NCBI GenBank assembly: GCA_001936135.1
Contig: CP012822.1
Location: forward strand, 310,001 to 374,000
Direction of reading: 5' to 3'
From: Saccharomycopsis fibuligera x Saccharomycopsis cf. fibuligera
Lineage: Eukaryota; Ascomycota; Saccharomycetes; Ascoideales; Saccharomycopsidaceae
DNA length: 64,000 nt
Under the pieces are notes generated by a model. The model was not told the origin of the DNA. It searched no databases and saw only the letters and a program-made list of their open reading frames with translations. Positions 21,816-32,519 of the stretch are shown here, piece by piece (position 1 is the stretch's first letter; every line of letters begins with the position of its first letter). The position numbers were made by a program, and so were the translations under genes.

Positions 21816-22086
21816 AAGTACATGTGTAAGTTGCGAACATTTTCCTTCATTGTGTTCGCATTCCTGATCAGTTTGTGTTCACAACCGTCTGAAGGATCCT
21901 TCAAATGTCCTTCAAATTGTCGAAAATCTTGTATAAAGGTCGGCGAAGTGTTCCTTTTAACTTGTGTATATAGCGATGGGTGGAATAAACGAGAAGCCGA
22001 GATACCCATCGATAACGATAATAACCATAACAAACGTGTTTAAAATACTTAGTAGAGAACTAACCCCCCTTTTAAACACAACAGTC
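21816..22086. other. 5' flank of tRNA-Arg, no gene recognised
   Basis: A 73-codon frame (21822-22043) is open but has no recognisable family and overlaps only flanking DNA. I treat it as non-coding. Confidence 0.4.
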
Positions 22087-22414
22087 TACAACAAATCAGT
22101 TCAGAATAACTTCTGAGAAAGTTAACTCCTAGACCGGTAGCTCTTGGCTACAGTTAGACCCTGGCACCAGGTGGCGCCTGGTTACAAACCTCCTAACAAT
22201 AACTATATGAGAAGCTAGGTTCGCCATTATAACTATTATGTATTCTATATAGAATAACAGTAAGCGAAGTTATCTTCCTTTCATTACAATATATTTATCT
22301 TCTTTATTTTATCTAGAGCATTACCTCTCTTCCTAGTCGATCCTAGAAACAACTATGAATCCAGAAACCTTTTCACGTCTTAATTCAAACCCTGCGGCCC
22401 CATCTCTTATATTA
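22087..22414 (+). repeat. E-type LTR, first of a tandem pair
   Basis: It begins TACAACAAATCAG (consensus TGTAACAAATCAG) and ends CTCTTATATTA, directly joined to the next LTR. It contains ATGAATCCAGAAACC, the gag start. The 5' neighbour CAGTC is not TTACG. Tandem LTR-LTR-internal structure suggests LTR recombination or an insertion beside an existing solo LTR. Confidence 0.8.
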
Positions 22415-22712
22415 TGTAACAAATAAGTTCAGGATAACTTCTGATAAAGTTAACACAGACTGGTAGCTCTTAGCTACAGGTAGCCCCTAGTTACAGGTAG
22501 CCCCTGGTTACCAACCTCCTAACAATAACTATATAAGAAGCTAGGTTCGCCATCATAACTATTATGTATTCTATATAGAATAACGGTAAGCGAAGTTATC
22601 TTCTTTATTTTATCTAGAGCATTACCTCTCTTCCTAGTCGATCCTAGAAACAATTATGAATCCAGAAACCTTTTCACGTCTAAATTCAGACCCTACGACC
22701 CCATCTCTTACA
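22415..22712 (+). repeat. 5' LTR of element E
   Basis: 298 bp from TGTAACAAATAAG to CCCATCTCTTACA; ends form the inverted TGTAA/TTACA. The gag ATG (22656) lies inside it, so the last 19 codons' worth of the LTR is coding. Confidence 0.85.
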
Positions 22713-22714
22713 AT

Positions 22715-22723
22715 TGGTAGCGC
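22715..22723 (+). other. Primer-binding site of E, initiator tRNA-Met type
   Basis: TGGTAGCGC, two bases after the LTR, is the complement of GCGCTACCA at the 3' end of yeast initiator tRNA-Met. A short match is usual for Ty3. Confidence 0.85.
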
Positions 22724-23510
22724 TTTTCGTGCTAGGGGAGAGATTATTGCTCCAACTTTTTCAGGTAAAAATTCCTCGTTAGCCTCTGTTCAACGTTTCC
22801 AAACTTTGATGTTTGCCTACTGTTGCAGCCAAGGTTATAACACTGCTGATCAACAACTTAGAGCTATTGTGGGTAGCTTACGTGATGTCGCTGCTACTTG
22901 GGCAGTCAACTTTTTAACGTCCCAGGAAAACATTAACGAAGTCGATTTACAGGAATTCTGGACGGCTTTTTCTGAACGTTTTGGGCAATCATACAACACT
23001 GCGTCGTTAAACAAACAACTTTCTTCTATAAGACAATCTGGTACTATCGAAGACTATATTACTAAATTCAACTATTTGGCTTCAGCTTGTAAAGCTGATG
23101 AATCCATTTTAATAGATTTCTTTGTCAATAGCTTGCAAGAGAACCTTAGAGTTCAGGTTAGCATCATGAGCGACTCCTTTCTTCACCAAAATCTTCCTGT
23201 CTCTCGCGATTGTGTTCAAGCCTCAGCAACCCGTATCGCTGTCACTATGCAACCTGTTCTTCATGGACAATCAAATTACAATAAGAACCGCAAAATATTT
23301 AACAATTAGAAACCATCCTCTGGTGCTGGGTTTTCTAATCACACTAACGGGAACGCAAAAAGTTACAACAAGAACCAGTTTAACAAAACACACTTCAACA
23401 ACAGACATCTCCACAACCAAGGAAATAACAGGCCATTTTCAAAACATATTGGGCCGGAAAAAATGGATTTTGACCACGTCACTTTAGAAAACTCCGACTT
23501 GGATGTCAAC

Positions 23511-23517
23511 GCGAGGA
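23511..23517 (+). promoter_or_regulatory. Candidate +1 frameshift heptamer GCG-AGG-A (element E)
   Basis: The gag-frame codons are AAC GCG AGG ACT. Skipping one base after GCG gives GGA CTA GCT ACT, which is the pol frame leading to LFDTGASSNFV. It sits in the only 54-base window open in both frames. It is the same GCG-AGN logic as Ty3. Confidence 0.65.
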
Positions 23518-26500
23518 CTAGCTACTCTCAAGAAAACTAATGACCCTCCGATACTACACCCCGCTAATGTACAAGTAATGGTTAATGATGTACAAGTGGA
23601 ACCCTTATTTGATACAGGTGCTAGTTCTAACTTTGTTAGTAAGGAGCCAGTACAAACCAACCGTTGGCCTGTTTTTACTCCTGAAAAGGCTAGTGTGTCT
23701 GTCGCAATTAATAAAGAACAACAACTACTGACGGACTGTTGCTCTTTGGATGTGGAAATTGGAGAAAAAAACAAAAAGCACTTCAGCCTATGTCCTTCCG
23801 GTTTCGAGTCTCCCTATGGTCTTTGGCCTTCCGTTCATCAAACAACATGCGAGTTTGCTTGCACAAACTGCCGTTTGGTCTATCTTGGGTTCGGATGATG
23901 CTGTTCACCCTCAGGAAGAATCAGGTTCTAGAGCAGTACAAATTAACCTTATGCTGGTCCAAGAATTGCGCAAAAAGATTAAAAACCACGAGAAAATGGA
24001 ACTTTATTGGGTAATAGCGGACAATGTTACACTGGAATCCCAAAATCCGATTTCTGCGCCAAAAGAACTTGACAAGTCAAAATACAATGCTTTAAAACAG
24101 ATGGTTCAAGCCGTTAGTGATGTTGACGGTAAAATTCAAAACCTTCCACCGCTACGAGAACGCTTTGACCACAGAATCAAACTCACCGATGATCAAATCA
24201 TTTCCCGACCACCATATCGCTTAGCTCCAGTACAAGCACAAGAAGCAGAAAATCAAATTGCCGAACTTTCAAAGCTGGGTATGCTTAAAGAATCAGATAG
24301 TCCTTGGTTCTTTCCAATAGTAATGGTTAAGAAACAAGATAATACTTGGCGTATGTGTGTTGACTACCGCCTCATTAACAACAAAACTATCAAAAACTCA
24401 TTCCCATTACCTCACATTGATGATACCTTAGCCAAGGTCGGAGGAAAACGTTTTTATTCGAAAATTGATTTAGCACAAGGATACCATCAGTTAAGAATAC
24501 ACCCTGGAGACGAGGATAAAGTCGCATTTTCTACCTCGTCCGGACATTATACATGGCGTGTAATGCCTTTTGGTTTGAAAAATGTACCCGCTTCATTCTC
24601 ACAATTCATAAAGCTGATCCTTGCTCCTTATTCACGTTTTCTGGTATATTATTTGGATGATATTCTCATTTATGGAGACGATGCAGAGCAACACTTTGAA
24701 GATGTAATGTGTATTTTAAAAGTGTTATCCAAAAACCAACTAACAATTAAAACACAAAAATGTTGTTTTTTCCAAGAACGAGTCGACTTCCTGGGTCACG
24801 TCATTCTGAAAGCCGGTATTACAGCAAGCCCTCGGAAGATTGACGCTATTTTGAAGATGCCAGAACCAGATGCACAAAAAAAAAGCACAACGCTATGTTG
24901 GATGTCTTAACTACTATCGAAAATTCTTTAACAATCTCTCAAAGATTCTAGCTCCTCTCAATCAACTAGCTGCCGGATCCATTATAACGATCTGTGTAAA
25001 AGAGCAGTTGCTCAGTCGAAGGAACTTTTGGTCAACGCCCCTCTCCTCCTATCGGCATACAATGTTCAATAGCTCAAACTTTTCACCGATGCCTCCAATG
25101 CTGCTATAGGAGGAGTATTACAGGGATATGATGATAATGATAAGTTGGTTGGCGTTGTTGGTTATTTTAGTAAGTCATTGGATGTGCATCAAAGACGATA
25201 TTCGGTGTATGACAAAGAATTGCTGGCTATAGTGGAATCGTTGTGGCACTTTCGAATACAGATCGCTGATCGACATGCTGTGTGTACACACAGACCACGT
25301 ATCCTTAAGGCACTTATTGTTGCAAAAACAACTCCATCCTCGCATTATGCGATGCCTCGACACCCTTTCTGAATATGAGTCAGAAATAAAACACATCTCA
25401 CGACTGACTAACAAAGTTGCTGATTAGTTATCGAGACTTGATCTTGACGCTGTCCTGGTTGATGAAGGAATTCACGCTAAATTAGCTCAAATAACTTTAC
25501 AAGATGATAAACAAGACCCATTCCTTAAAATAAAAATTGAAAAACTCGCTGCTAATGCAAGATTAACGAAATTTGATAAGTTATTTAAGATTCAGAACAA
25601 CAAACTTTGGTATGATAATCCTATTACTGAATCTAGTCTGCTCAGATTACGTGTTCCTCAGGCTTATCAAAAGGGTTTACTAGCTGAAACCCATGGTGTT
25701 ACTCATTTAAGTCTGTACAAATTATATTTGAAACTAGCTGAGAAATATTATTGGCCTTCTATGTTTGCTGATATCAAACGTTTTGTCCATCGATGCGATG
25801 TTTGCCAACGCACATTAGCTGGTCCTACTACGAATAATTTGCTTGAACCATTAGAGATTCCACAGTCTCGATGGCTGAGTATCTCCATCGATTTTGTTAC
25901 TGGGTTTCCACCATCTGGTAAAACCGACATGGTATTAGTTGTCGTGGATAGATTAACAAAATACACTCATTTCTTACTAGTGAGCAAAACGATCACTGGA
26001 TATAGCACAGCTATGATTTTGATAAATGAAGTATTCCGCTTACATGGTACTCCCAATGAAATAGTCTCGGATAGAGATGTTCGGTTCCAAAGTGTCATGT
26101 ATCAAACTATTATGGACAAATTGGGAATTAAGTTAAAGATGAGCACAGCCAATCATCCGGAAACTAACGGCCAAACCGAGAGAACCATCAAAACCTTAAC
26201 TGGGATACTACGTCGGTATTGCTTTAATCAATTCTCTTCTTGGCGGAAATTTTTACCTATGGTAGAATTTGCTTACAACACCTCTTACCACCACAGTATC
26301 AAGTGCACTCCATTTTTTGCAGACCACGGTTATGAAGCTCTAGACCCTTTTTATGGTAGACAATTTTCTGAAGGCAATGTCACACCTACGGAAGAATATT
26401 TGAAAGCCGCTCAAGCTGTACTCCATCGCACAAGAGAATATTTATTACAACAGCAACATCGGTCGCAGGTAATTGCAGATGAAAACCGTCGCGAAATCTC

Positions 26501-26960
26501 TTTTGATATTGGAAATTGGGTCCTTCTCCACAGAGATGCTCATTTTGGTGCTGACGGTCCGTACAAGAAAATTCACACAGTATACCTCGGACCATATTAA
26601 ATTGTTAAAAAAGTGGGGGAAAGTGCTGTTGAATTAGACTTACCTTCTATAACCCAACAGCATAGAGTTATTAATGTTAGATGGTTGAAATTATACAAAG
26701 AACCTGATGTTCTATATCCAAAAAAACCTCCTAGAAACGAAATAGAAGCCGCTGCTAGGGCAGATGAAATTATTGCAATAGCTGGCATTCCAAAAGACTA
26801 CTTGCATGTGTTTTGGCAAGATTGCAAACCTGAGCATGCCACGCCTATATCGTTTGAGTTCTTCAGAACTAAAGTACCAACCAATTTACGAAATGCTTTA
26901 ACTGAACAAATTAACTATCTCAAAAGAACTGGGTTAGCCTCTAAGGGGGAGGAAGTGTAA
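23512..26960 (+). pseudogene. Element E pol: protease, RT, RNase H, integrase
   Basis: Protease D-T-G occurs in PLFDTGASSNFV (near 23610). A frame change at the A7 run near 23767 leads to the RT frame: PLRERFDHRIKL, PPYRLAPVQAQE, MCVDYRLINN, SKIDLAQGYHQLRI, MPFGLKNVPASF, then YYLDDILIYGDD and FLGHVILKAG. A second slip at the A-run near 24876 leads to RYVGCLNYYRKFF. A third near 25080 leads to RNase H (FTDASNAAIGGVLQG, YSVYDKELLAIVE). Integrase has HHCC zinc residues (HGVTHLS, HRCDVCQ), D in SIDFVTG, D in VSDRDVRF and E in NGQTERT. One TAA at 26598-26600 splits GPY from IVKKVGES; the tail ends at 26960 just inside the 3' LTR. All frames are readable but no continuous product is possible. Confidence 0.88.
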
Positions 26961-27186
26961 CAAATCAGTTCAGAATAACTTCTGATAAAGTTAACTCTTA
27001 GACCGGTAGTTCTTGGCTACAGACCCTGGCACCAGGTGACGCCTGGTTACAAACCTCCTAACAATAACTATATAAGAAGCTAGGTTCGCCATTTTGAATA
27101 GAATAACAGTAAGCGAAGTTCTCTTCTTTTCATTACAATATATTTATCTTCTTTATTTTATCTGGAGCATTACCTCTCTTCCTAGT
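26956..27186 (+). repeat. 3' LTR of element E, left part
   Basis: It starts TGTAACAAATCAGTTCAG after the purine tract. It is split at CTAGT by element B1; the right part is 32366-32402. Compared with the 5' LTR, about 37 bp is missing across the split remainder, removing the gag ATG region. Confidence 0.85.
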
Positions 27187-27456
27187 TGACGAACATTGAG
27201 TTCTAGACCAACAAACCTGAATACAGTTAACCAACATTTATTACTGAATAACTTCGCAAATCTTTTATCTTGGTGCAAAATACACGTATTTACTACTATT
27301 AATCGCGAATCAATAACATGTTTTGTATTCAGTCTGATTAGTATTTATACATGGTCTAACCCATTATTTTTATATATTTATAATTATTTAGTTATATTTG
27401 AAATACAAGGCTTTTACCTCTAAAACCATAAATCCTGAGATGCCAGTATTTCGTAA
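27187..27456 (+). repeat. 5' LTR of element B1
   Basis: 270 bp, TGACGAACATTGAG...CAGTATTTCGTAA. The family gag ATG (ATGAACCCTGAG) is here ATAAATCCTGAG, so gag would start at the next in-frame ATG (27440), still inside the LTR. Confidence 0.92.
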
Positions 27457-28210
27457 TGGTGCGAACTCCGCTGCTAGCGTAAATTACGCTATCCAGGGCA
27501 TCAACCCAATCACGATGCTCAAAGATGTTAGAGCACAGATGGATACTTTAACCTTTAGAAACAAAGTCCAGTACTTCAGTCAATTGCAATCTATGCTTTT
27601 TATGTTGGATATTACTGGCGCTTCAGAGTTCATCAAACAGCCTTCAAACAACCAGGGCGAATTTCCAAAACTCACAGAAAAAGAACAATGGTGGGTAAAC
27701 TCAATCCTTAAAGCAACTGTTGGTGACTATAGTGATCTTCTTAACGAGGCACAACACGTTTGCAAAACCTTACCTAAAATCATGAAAGCTACCAAATACA
27801 TCGTTGAACCACACGATATCATGAAACAAGTTATTAACATCCGTTATGCTGGTAATTATGATGTTGATAATTTTGCCAAGGAAATCAGACTGTTAAAACA
27901 AACGGCACGAAGAATCAACTATTCTCTAAGTGACGAATCATTAACTGAACAAGTTCTTCAAGGACTCCGCGGTCCTATGACACAAGTTAGAACTGTGGTC
28001 AACATGATCTCCAGCAAAAGAAACTTGGACGATGTTTTGGACATGATGGAGAAACATTATCAAACTGTGGTTGAAAGCAGAAGAGTTAATCATTTCAAGA
28101 AATCCAAGTATAAATACAACAAGAAAAAAGATGAGGATGAAAAAGAAGCGAGTTCTACGCAAAAGAACAAGCTATCCGAAAATCCAAGATTTGTCTCTAG
28201 AAGACAATAA
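27440..28210 (+). CDS. Element B1 gag
   Basis: I chose ATG 27440 (MPVFRNGANSAASVNYAIQG); upstream in frame is ATA where the 3' LTR copy has ATG. The product is about 256 aa of capsid type: ITMLKDVRAQMDTL, FRNKVQYFSQL, EFPKLTEKEQ, NSILKATVGDYSDL, AGNYDVDNFAKEIRL, LTEQVLQGLRGPM, RTVVNMIS, and a basic tail (KKSKYKYNKKK) likely to bind RNA in place of a zinc knuckle. It overlaps pol by 140 bases; pol is one base forward. Decayed versions of the same protein are at 17026, 20752 and 33460. Confidence 0.85.
   Translation: MPVFRNGANSAASVNYAIQGINPITMLKDVRAQMDTLTFRNKVQYFSQLQSMLFMLDITGASEFIKQPSNNQGEFPKLTEKEQWWVNSILKATVGDYSDLLNEAQHVCKTLPKIMKATKYIVEPHDIMKQVINIRYAGNYDVDNFAKEIRLLKQTARRINYSLSDESLTEQVLQGLRGPMTQVRTVVNMISSKRNLDDVLDMMEKHYQTVVESRRVNHFKKSKYKYNKKKDEDEKEASSTQKNKLSENPRFVSRRQ
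28148..28154 (+). promoter_or_regulatory. +1 frameshift heptamer GCG-AGT-T, identical to that of Ty3
   Basis: The gag-frame codons are GAA GCG AGT TCT. Skipping the A gives GCG then GTT CTA CGC AAA, the pol frame that continues into FVDSGAQATIF. GCG-AGU-U is the known Ty3 +1 heptamer, where an A is bypassed while a near-cognate tRNA-Ala holds the P site. Finding it in a copia element at the correct overlap supports function. Confidence 0.8.
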
Positions 28211-29627
28211 ATCAACTATCATTACAAACATATTTGTTGATAGTGGTGCTCAGGCAACTATTTTTAGTGATGAAGACTATCTCTATGATATAACACCGAC
28301 CGAAGAAATTTGTCACGCAACAAATGCGACAGACATATTGATAAATGCTAAAGGAAAATTTGACCTTATACTCGGAAACAACAAATTCACTATTGACGTG
28401 TTAATATCAAAAGACATAGAGGATAACATTCTAGCTGAAAACGATCTTTTCAACAAAAGCATTTGGTACTCATCAAAACCATGCTTGATTTATAAAAACA
28501 AAAGATACGAACTAATAAGACAAGACGGATATTCATACCTAAGATCAACAATGATCAAGACCAGAACAATCCATAACATTCATCGCAAACTATTATATAC
28601 TAACAATAAATATCTAAAGAAAATGGTAGAAGACAAAGACATCAGAACCAAAGAAAAAATAGAAAATAACGAAGAATGCACGACCTGCTTGCAATCAAAA
28701 AAGAACAGCCGCATCAGCCATTCAGGGTAGTCGCGACAAACACAACGCAAAAATTCCATTCGTTACCATACACTCAGACGTGGTAGAAATAAAAGTAAGA
28801 AATAAATACAAACAATTAGTAGTCGCACTCATAGACAATTACTCCAGATATGCCTGGTTATATCCAATCAAAAACAAGACAGGTGCAAATATCACAGACG
28901 TTTTTGAACAATTGCATCAAAAAGTATAAAACAATATGACTGCAACATTAAAGCCTTACATATAGACAATGGGACAGAATATACCAGTAACATTTTCCAA
29001 GATTATCTAAACAAACACAACATTATCCATACCACTAGTACAGCATTCACCCCAACTAAAAATGGTTTACCTGAAAGATATAATGGAAAAATAATCAGAA
29101 TGTTGAGATCACTCTACATTGATAGTGGTCTATCACCAGTGAAAACTTTAACTCTTGCACTCAATTATATCAATATCATCTATAACATCCCCTATAATCG
29201 CAAACTTAAAGCATCCCCATCAAGAACCTTGAAAGTCTATTTCAGTACAAACAACCTCTATAAACTGTACAGCAAGGAATTTGATCTTTACCTCAATATG
29301 AACATAGACAAACTACCAATATTTGGACAAGAAGTTGCAATATTAGACAGGACTAACACTCTCAAGACCAAGGTCAAGACAATTACTGGTACATTCGTCG
29401 GTATTAGAAACAATCAAAAGTTATTCCTAGTTGACAACAAACTTATTGAGTCCAACAACTATAGATTCTTCCAATCTGGAGCTCCAATTAGTAAAGACAA
29501 AACTGCTGATATTACAATCAACACTGCTGATGGTCCAGCCGATGACTATCCATTCGATGAACTGATAGAAAATGGTGAATGGGGAATGTCTTTAGATTCA
29601 AATCAAGATAACATCATTATTGATTAA
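28151..29627 (+). pseudogene. Element B1 protease and integrase
   Basis: Protease: D-S-G at 28238 (NIFVDSGAQATIF). Then a gag-pre-integrase zinc region (ECTTCLQSK). An extra base near 28696, relative to B2, shifts the frame. A compensating loss near 28930 restores it: HSDVVEIKVRN (catalytic D), IDNGTEYT and NGLPERYNGK complete D-D-E. The frame is open from about 28935 to TAA at 29625-29627. B2 has the same TAA at the same place, after EWGMSLDSNQDNIIID. The two indels make this copy inactive. Confidence 0.85.
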
Positions 29628-32060
29628 CCAGTTGATAATGAGACCTACAAATCCCAAGAAAGTACTGCAGAAGATAACATTGCTGATGATGAAGAAATTG
29701 AAAATGATCTAAACAACAAAGATATCCCAACACTGATGAAGAACAACTATGATGATCTAGAAAACATCCAAGATAAGGAATACGAACTAGAAAATCATAC
29801 AAACGATTTTTTACTACATGAGGATAACCCAGAACAACATTCCGATCCGCAAGATAAAGTTGACCCAACATCACTGGATACTTCTGAATTTGATACAGCT
29901 AAGGAATCCACGAATGAAGATTTCGTCGCTACCGATGATGAAGACAATGATTCGGAATATCAACCAAGTGAATCCGATGAAGATGATGATGAAGATGATT
30001 ATGAACCAACTGAAGAAAAAGAAACAGAGATAAATGGAAACGATGATTTACATGAGAAAGAAGAATCACACTCTAAGCAGATGCAGATGCAGAATGATAA
30101 CGAACAAGAACTGGAATCTGAAGAAGAACAGGAGACTGAACAAGAATCTGAACAAGAACTGGAATCGGAAGAAGAGATGAAAAAGAACAAAAGATTAGAA
30201 CAGTCAACAACATCTCACCTGCCAATGAAATCCAAAGATGATACGAATAAGGACAATAACACCAACAAAGAGGAAAACAGATCTCCCACAAATAATTCAC
30301 AAACCACAACCTCAGAACCAACACAAGACACAACTTCAACTCAATCTAAAATAATTAATCCAACGACTTCCTCAAGAAAAAGGAAAAGGCTCGAGGACAT
30401 TGGTGACATGATGTATGGGGTAAAGAATCGAAATAAAATCGTTAAGATTCACAACTTAAAAAAACTCTTAAACACTGACGAGAAACACAAATGGCTAGAA
30501 GCAATACAGGAAGAGTTACAAACCCTCATCAGAAACGGAACTTTCACTGAACAATTGATATCCAAACGAGAGCTAAAAGATTTGAACTTAATCTCAACCC
30601 TATGGCGATTGAACAAGAAACAAAAACAAGATGGTATCAAATTCAAGCCAAGGTTATGCGCCAGAGGTGACCAAGAAAAGGACAGTAATTTTGAGATTTA
30701 TGCACCCACATTAGCTGCTGACATTTTAAGAATAGGTATTTCTCTAGCACAACAGAAAAATTTCCACATATGTCAATGTGACGTGAAAAATGCTTACACG
30801 CATGCAGAAATTGACCATGATGTTTTCATTACCATTCCCAGCTTTTACAAGGCAAAAGCCGCATACATATCAAAAGGACTGACACTTGTTTTAAAATTAC
30901 AGAAAAGTCTCTACGGGCTCAAAATAAGCGGAAGCAATTTTTATCATCATTTTAAAAACATCTTGATAGAACATAACTTGGAATCAAAGGAAGCCATCCC
31001 CTGCTGCTATCTACTTAGGAAAAAGGGGAAAATAGTGGGCATTATCATGACATTTGTTGATGACATTCTCATTGCTTGTGAAGATAGAAGTGTTGCTACA
31101 GAGCTCATAAAATCCATAGGCAAGAGCATTGAATTGAAAACGGTCGAGGGAACAAAACAACAATTTCAGGATAAATTCACGTTGAGTAGAAAACTTTCGG
31201 GATTGAATATGACTGAGGGATATTCAAAGAAAAACGGAAAGTATATTAGAGAGTACATTAAGCTTGATCAACAAGATTACATATCAAAAACCATTGAAAG
31301 ATTTGGAACACCAGATAAGAAAATTAAACTAACACCTGCAACAGACTACATCAAACATAACTATGTGATGAAAAATGAAAACTACCATAATAAACAGGTA
31401 GCTAAGATCAGAGAAATAATCGGTTCTTTATTGTATGCAAGTACACACACTTGACCTGATATTGATTATTGCACAAATTACCTTTCACATTTTCAACTTG
31501 AACCTAGTGAAGAAGTGTTTCATTATGCTTTGAGAATACTACAATACCTTAAAGGTACAGCAAACAAAGGTTTAATATTCAGAGGAAAAGGATCTGATAA
31601 TAAAATTACTGCCTATACTGATGCTACTTACAATTCTGACAATTACTATAGAAGTACGGTGAGCAGTGCTTACTATTACAATAATGACTTGATATCGTGG
31701 AATGTTGAAGTGAGCAAATTAACCCCATTGTCTCCAGCTGAATCTGAAATGGTCGCTATATCTACTGGTATAAAGCAAGAACAATGGTTGAGAAGCATAC
31801 TGGAATGGATGAATGGCAAGAAACCGAATAAAACAGTTATAAAAACAGACAGCAAAGCCGGTATAAACATGATTGGCAAAGAAGGTTTTAATAAGAGGAA
31901 CAGACATTTGCACATCCGACTAGCATACTGCAGACAACATATCAACAATATCAACATGAAATTAGAGTATGTTAACACCAAAGAGCAAATTGCAGACCTA
32001 TCAACAAAACCACTCACTAAATCATTATTCTTACCATTAGTGAAATATTTGGTATCTTGA
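29628..32060 (+). pseudogene. Element B1 acidic linker, RT and RNase H
   Basis: The frame continues in register after the TAA at 29627. A long Glu/Asp/Gln-rich linker (to about 30400) precedes the RT: LNLISTLWRLNKKQKQDG, LCARGDQEKD, ICQCDVKNAYTHAEID, QKSLYGLKISG, TFVDDILIACED (active site). TGA at 31452-31454 interrupts the LYASTHT-PDIDY block where CGA would be expected. RNase H follows: TAYTDATYNSDNY, PLSPAESEMVAIS, TDSKAGI, and LEYVNTKEQIADLSTKPL before the stop at 32060. One base change away from open across RT-RNase H. Confidence 0.85.
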
Positions 32061-32090
32061 GAACCTAATATCTCAAGAAAGAGCGAGTGA

Positions 32091-32360
32091 TGACGAACAT
32101 TGAGTTCTAGACCAACAAACCTGAATACAGTTAACCAATATTTATTACTGAATAACTTCGCAAATCTTTTATCTTGGTGCAAAATACACGTATTTACTAC
32201 TATTAATCGCGAATCAATAACATGTTTTGTATTCAGTCTGATTAGTATTTATACATGGTCTAACCCAATATTTTTATATATTTATAATTATTTAGTTATA
32301 TTTGAAATACAAGGCTTTTACCTCTAAAAACATGAACCCTGAGATGTCAGTATTCCGTAA
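32091..32360 (+). repeat. 3' LTR of element B1
   Basis: 270 bp, TGACGAACATTGAG...CAGTATTCCGTAA, with the gag start ATGAACCCTGAGATGTC intact at its right end. It is followed by the target duplication CTAGT. Confidence 0.92.
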
Positions 32361-32365
32361 CTAGT

Positions 32366-32402
32366 CGATCCTAATTCAAACCCTGCGGCCCCATCTCTTA
32401 CA
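32366..32402 (+). repeat. 3' LTR of element E, right part
   Basis: CGATCCTAATTCAAACCC...CTCTTACA. The segment between CCTA and ATTC that carries the gag ATG in other E LTRs is deleted. It ends 10 bp before tRNA-Pro copy 2 and is followed by TTACG, the same flank as the solo E LTR upstream of tRNA-Pro copy 1. Confidence 0.82.
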
Positions 32403-32412
32403 TTACGTAATT

Positions 32413-32519
32413 GGGCCGCATGGTCTAGAGGTATGATTCTCGCTTTGGGTAGCGAGCCTTGGTAGACCGAGGCTTACTGAGCATGTGAGAGGTCCAGGGT
32501 TCAATTCCCTGTGTGGCCC
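32413..32519 (+). tRNA. tRNA-Pro(UGG) with 34-nt intron, copy 2
   Basis: Same structure as the copy at 16380: GGGCCGC/GTGGCCC acceptor, anticodon TGG, intron 32450-32483, T arm GGGTTCAATTCCC, T7 terminator. The only differences from copy 1 lie in the intron (AGCGAGCC and TAGACC instead of TGCGAGCC and TGGACC; ACTGA instead of ACCGA). The two genes are recent paralogues that carry their flanks. Confidence 0.95.

Larger units (their letters stand above)
22656..23541 (+). pseudogene. Element E gag, one in-frame TAG
   Basis: The start ATG at 22656 (MNPETFSRLNSDPT) lies within the LTR. The capsid part includes AFRARGEIIAPTFSG, WAVNFLTSQ, FWTAFSERFGQ, SIRQSGTIEDYITKFNYLAS and FFVNSLQENLR, a typical Ty3/gypsy retrotransposon gag fold of about 200 residues. 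A TAG at 23307-23309 interrupts it. Beyond the stop the same frame continues, rich in Asn and without a zinc knuckle, to TAA at 23539-23541. Pol lies one base forward, and the only overlap free of stops in both frames is about 23488-23541, containing GCG-AGG-A. Confidence 0.85.
27187..32360 (+). mobile_element. Element B1: Ty1/copia retrotransposon, TSD CTAGT
   Basis: Its two 270-bp LTRs (27187-27456 and 32091-32360) differ at about seven positions, so the insertion is older than that of A. The target duplication CTAGT is at 27182-27186 and 32361-32365. The primer-site candidate TGGTGCGAACTCCGC follows the 5' LTR; its tRNA is not identified. Order is gag, protease, integrase, acidic linker, RT, RNase H. 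Pol has frameshifts and two stops. B1 sits within the 3' LTR of gypsy element E. Confidence 0.92.
22415..32402 (+). mobile_element. Element E: Ty3/gypsy retrotransposon, interrupted by B1
   Basis: Its parts are the 5' LTR 22415-22712, a primer site TGGTAGCGC (22715-22723) complementary to the 3' end of initiator tRNA-Met, gag, pol in the order protease-RT-RNase H-integrase, a purine tract AAGGGGGAGGAAG, and a 3' LTR starting at 26956. The 3' LTR is split by copia element B1 (27187-32360) with target duplication CTAGT (27182-27186, 32361-32365) and ends at 32402. The base string after it is TTACG, then tRNA-Pro copy 2 ten bases further. Gag and pol carry stops and homopolymer frameshifts, so it is inactive. 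Confidence 0.9.

Noticed and set aside
21822-22043. 73-codon frame upstream of tRNA-Arg with a hydrophobic N-terminus
   Set aside because: Short, no family resemblance and lies in a tRNA flank; no promoter or conserved context supports it.
23767-24885. Programmed frameshifts at A-runs in element E pol
   Set aside because: They fall inside protease and RT domains, in A7 and longer homopolymers, together with a nonsense codon and a third slip. Decay or sequencing error is more likely than recoding.
27398-27439. Start of B1 gag at 27398
   Set aside because: The triplet is TTG inside the LTR; the family start ATG is mutated to ATA here, so 27440 was used.
29999-30339. Minus-strand Ser/Leu/Cys-rich frames opposite the B1 acidic linker
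   Set aside because: They are shadows of the Glu/Asp-rich pol linker on the plus strand.
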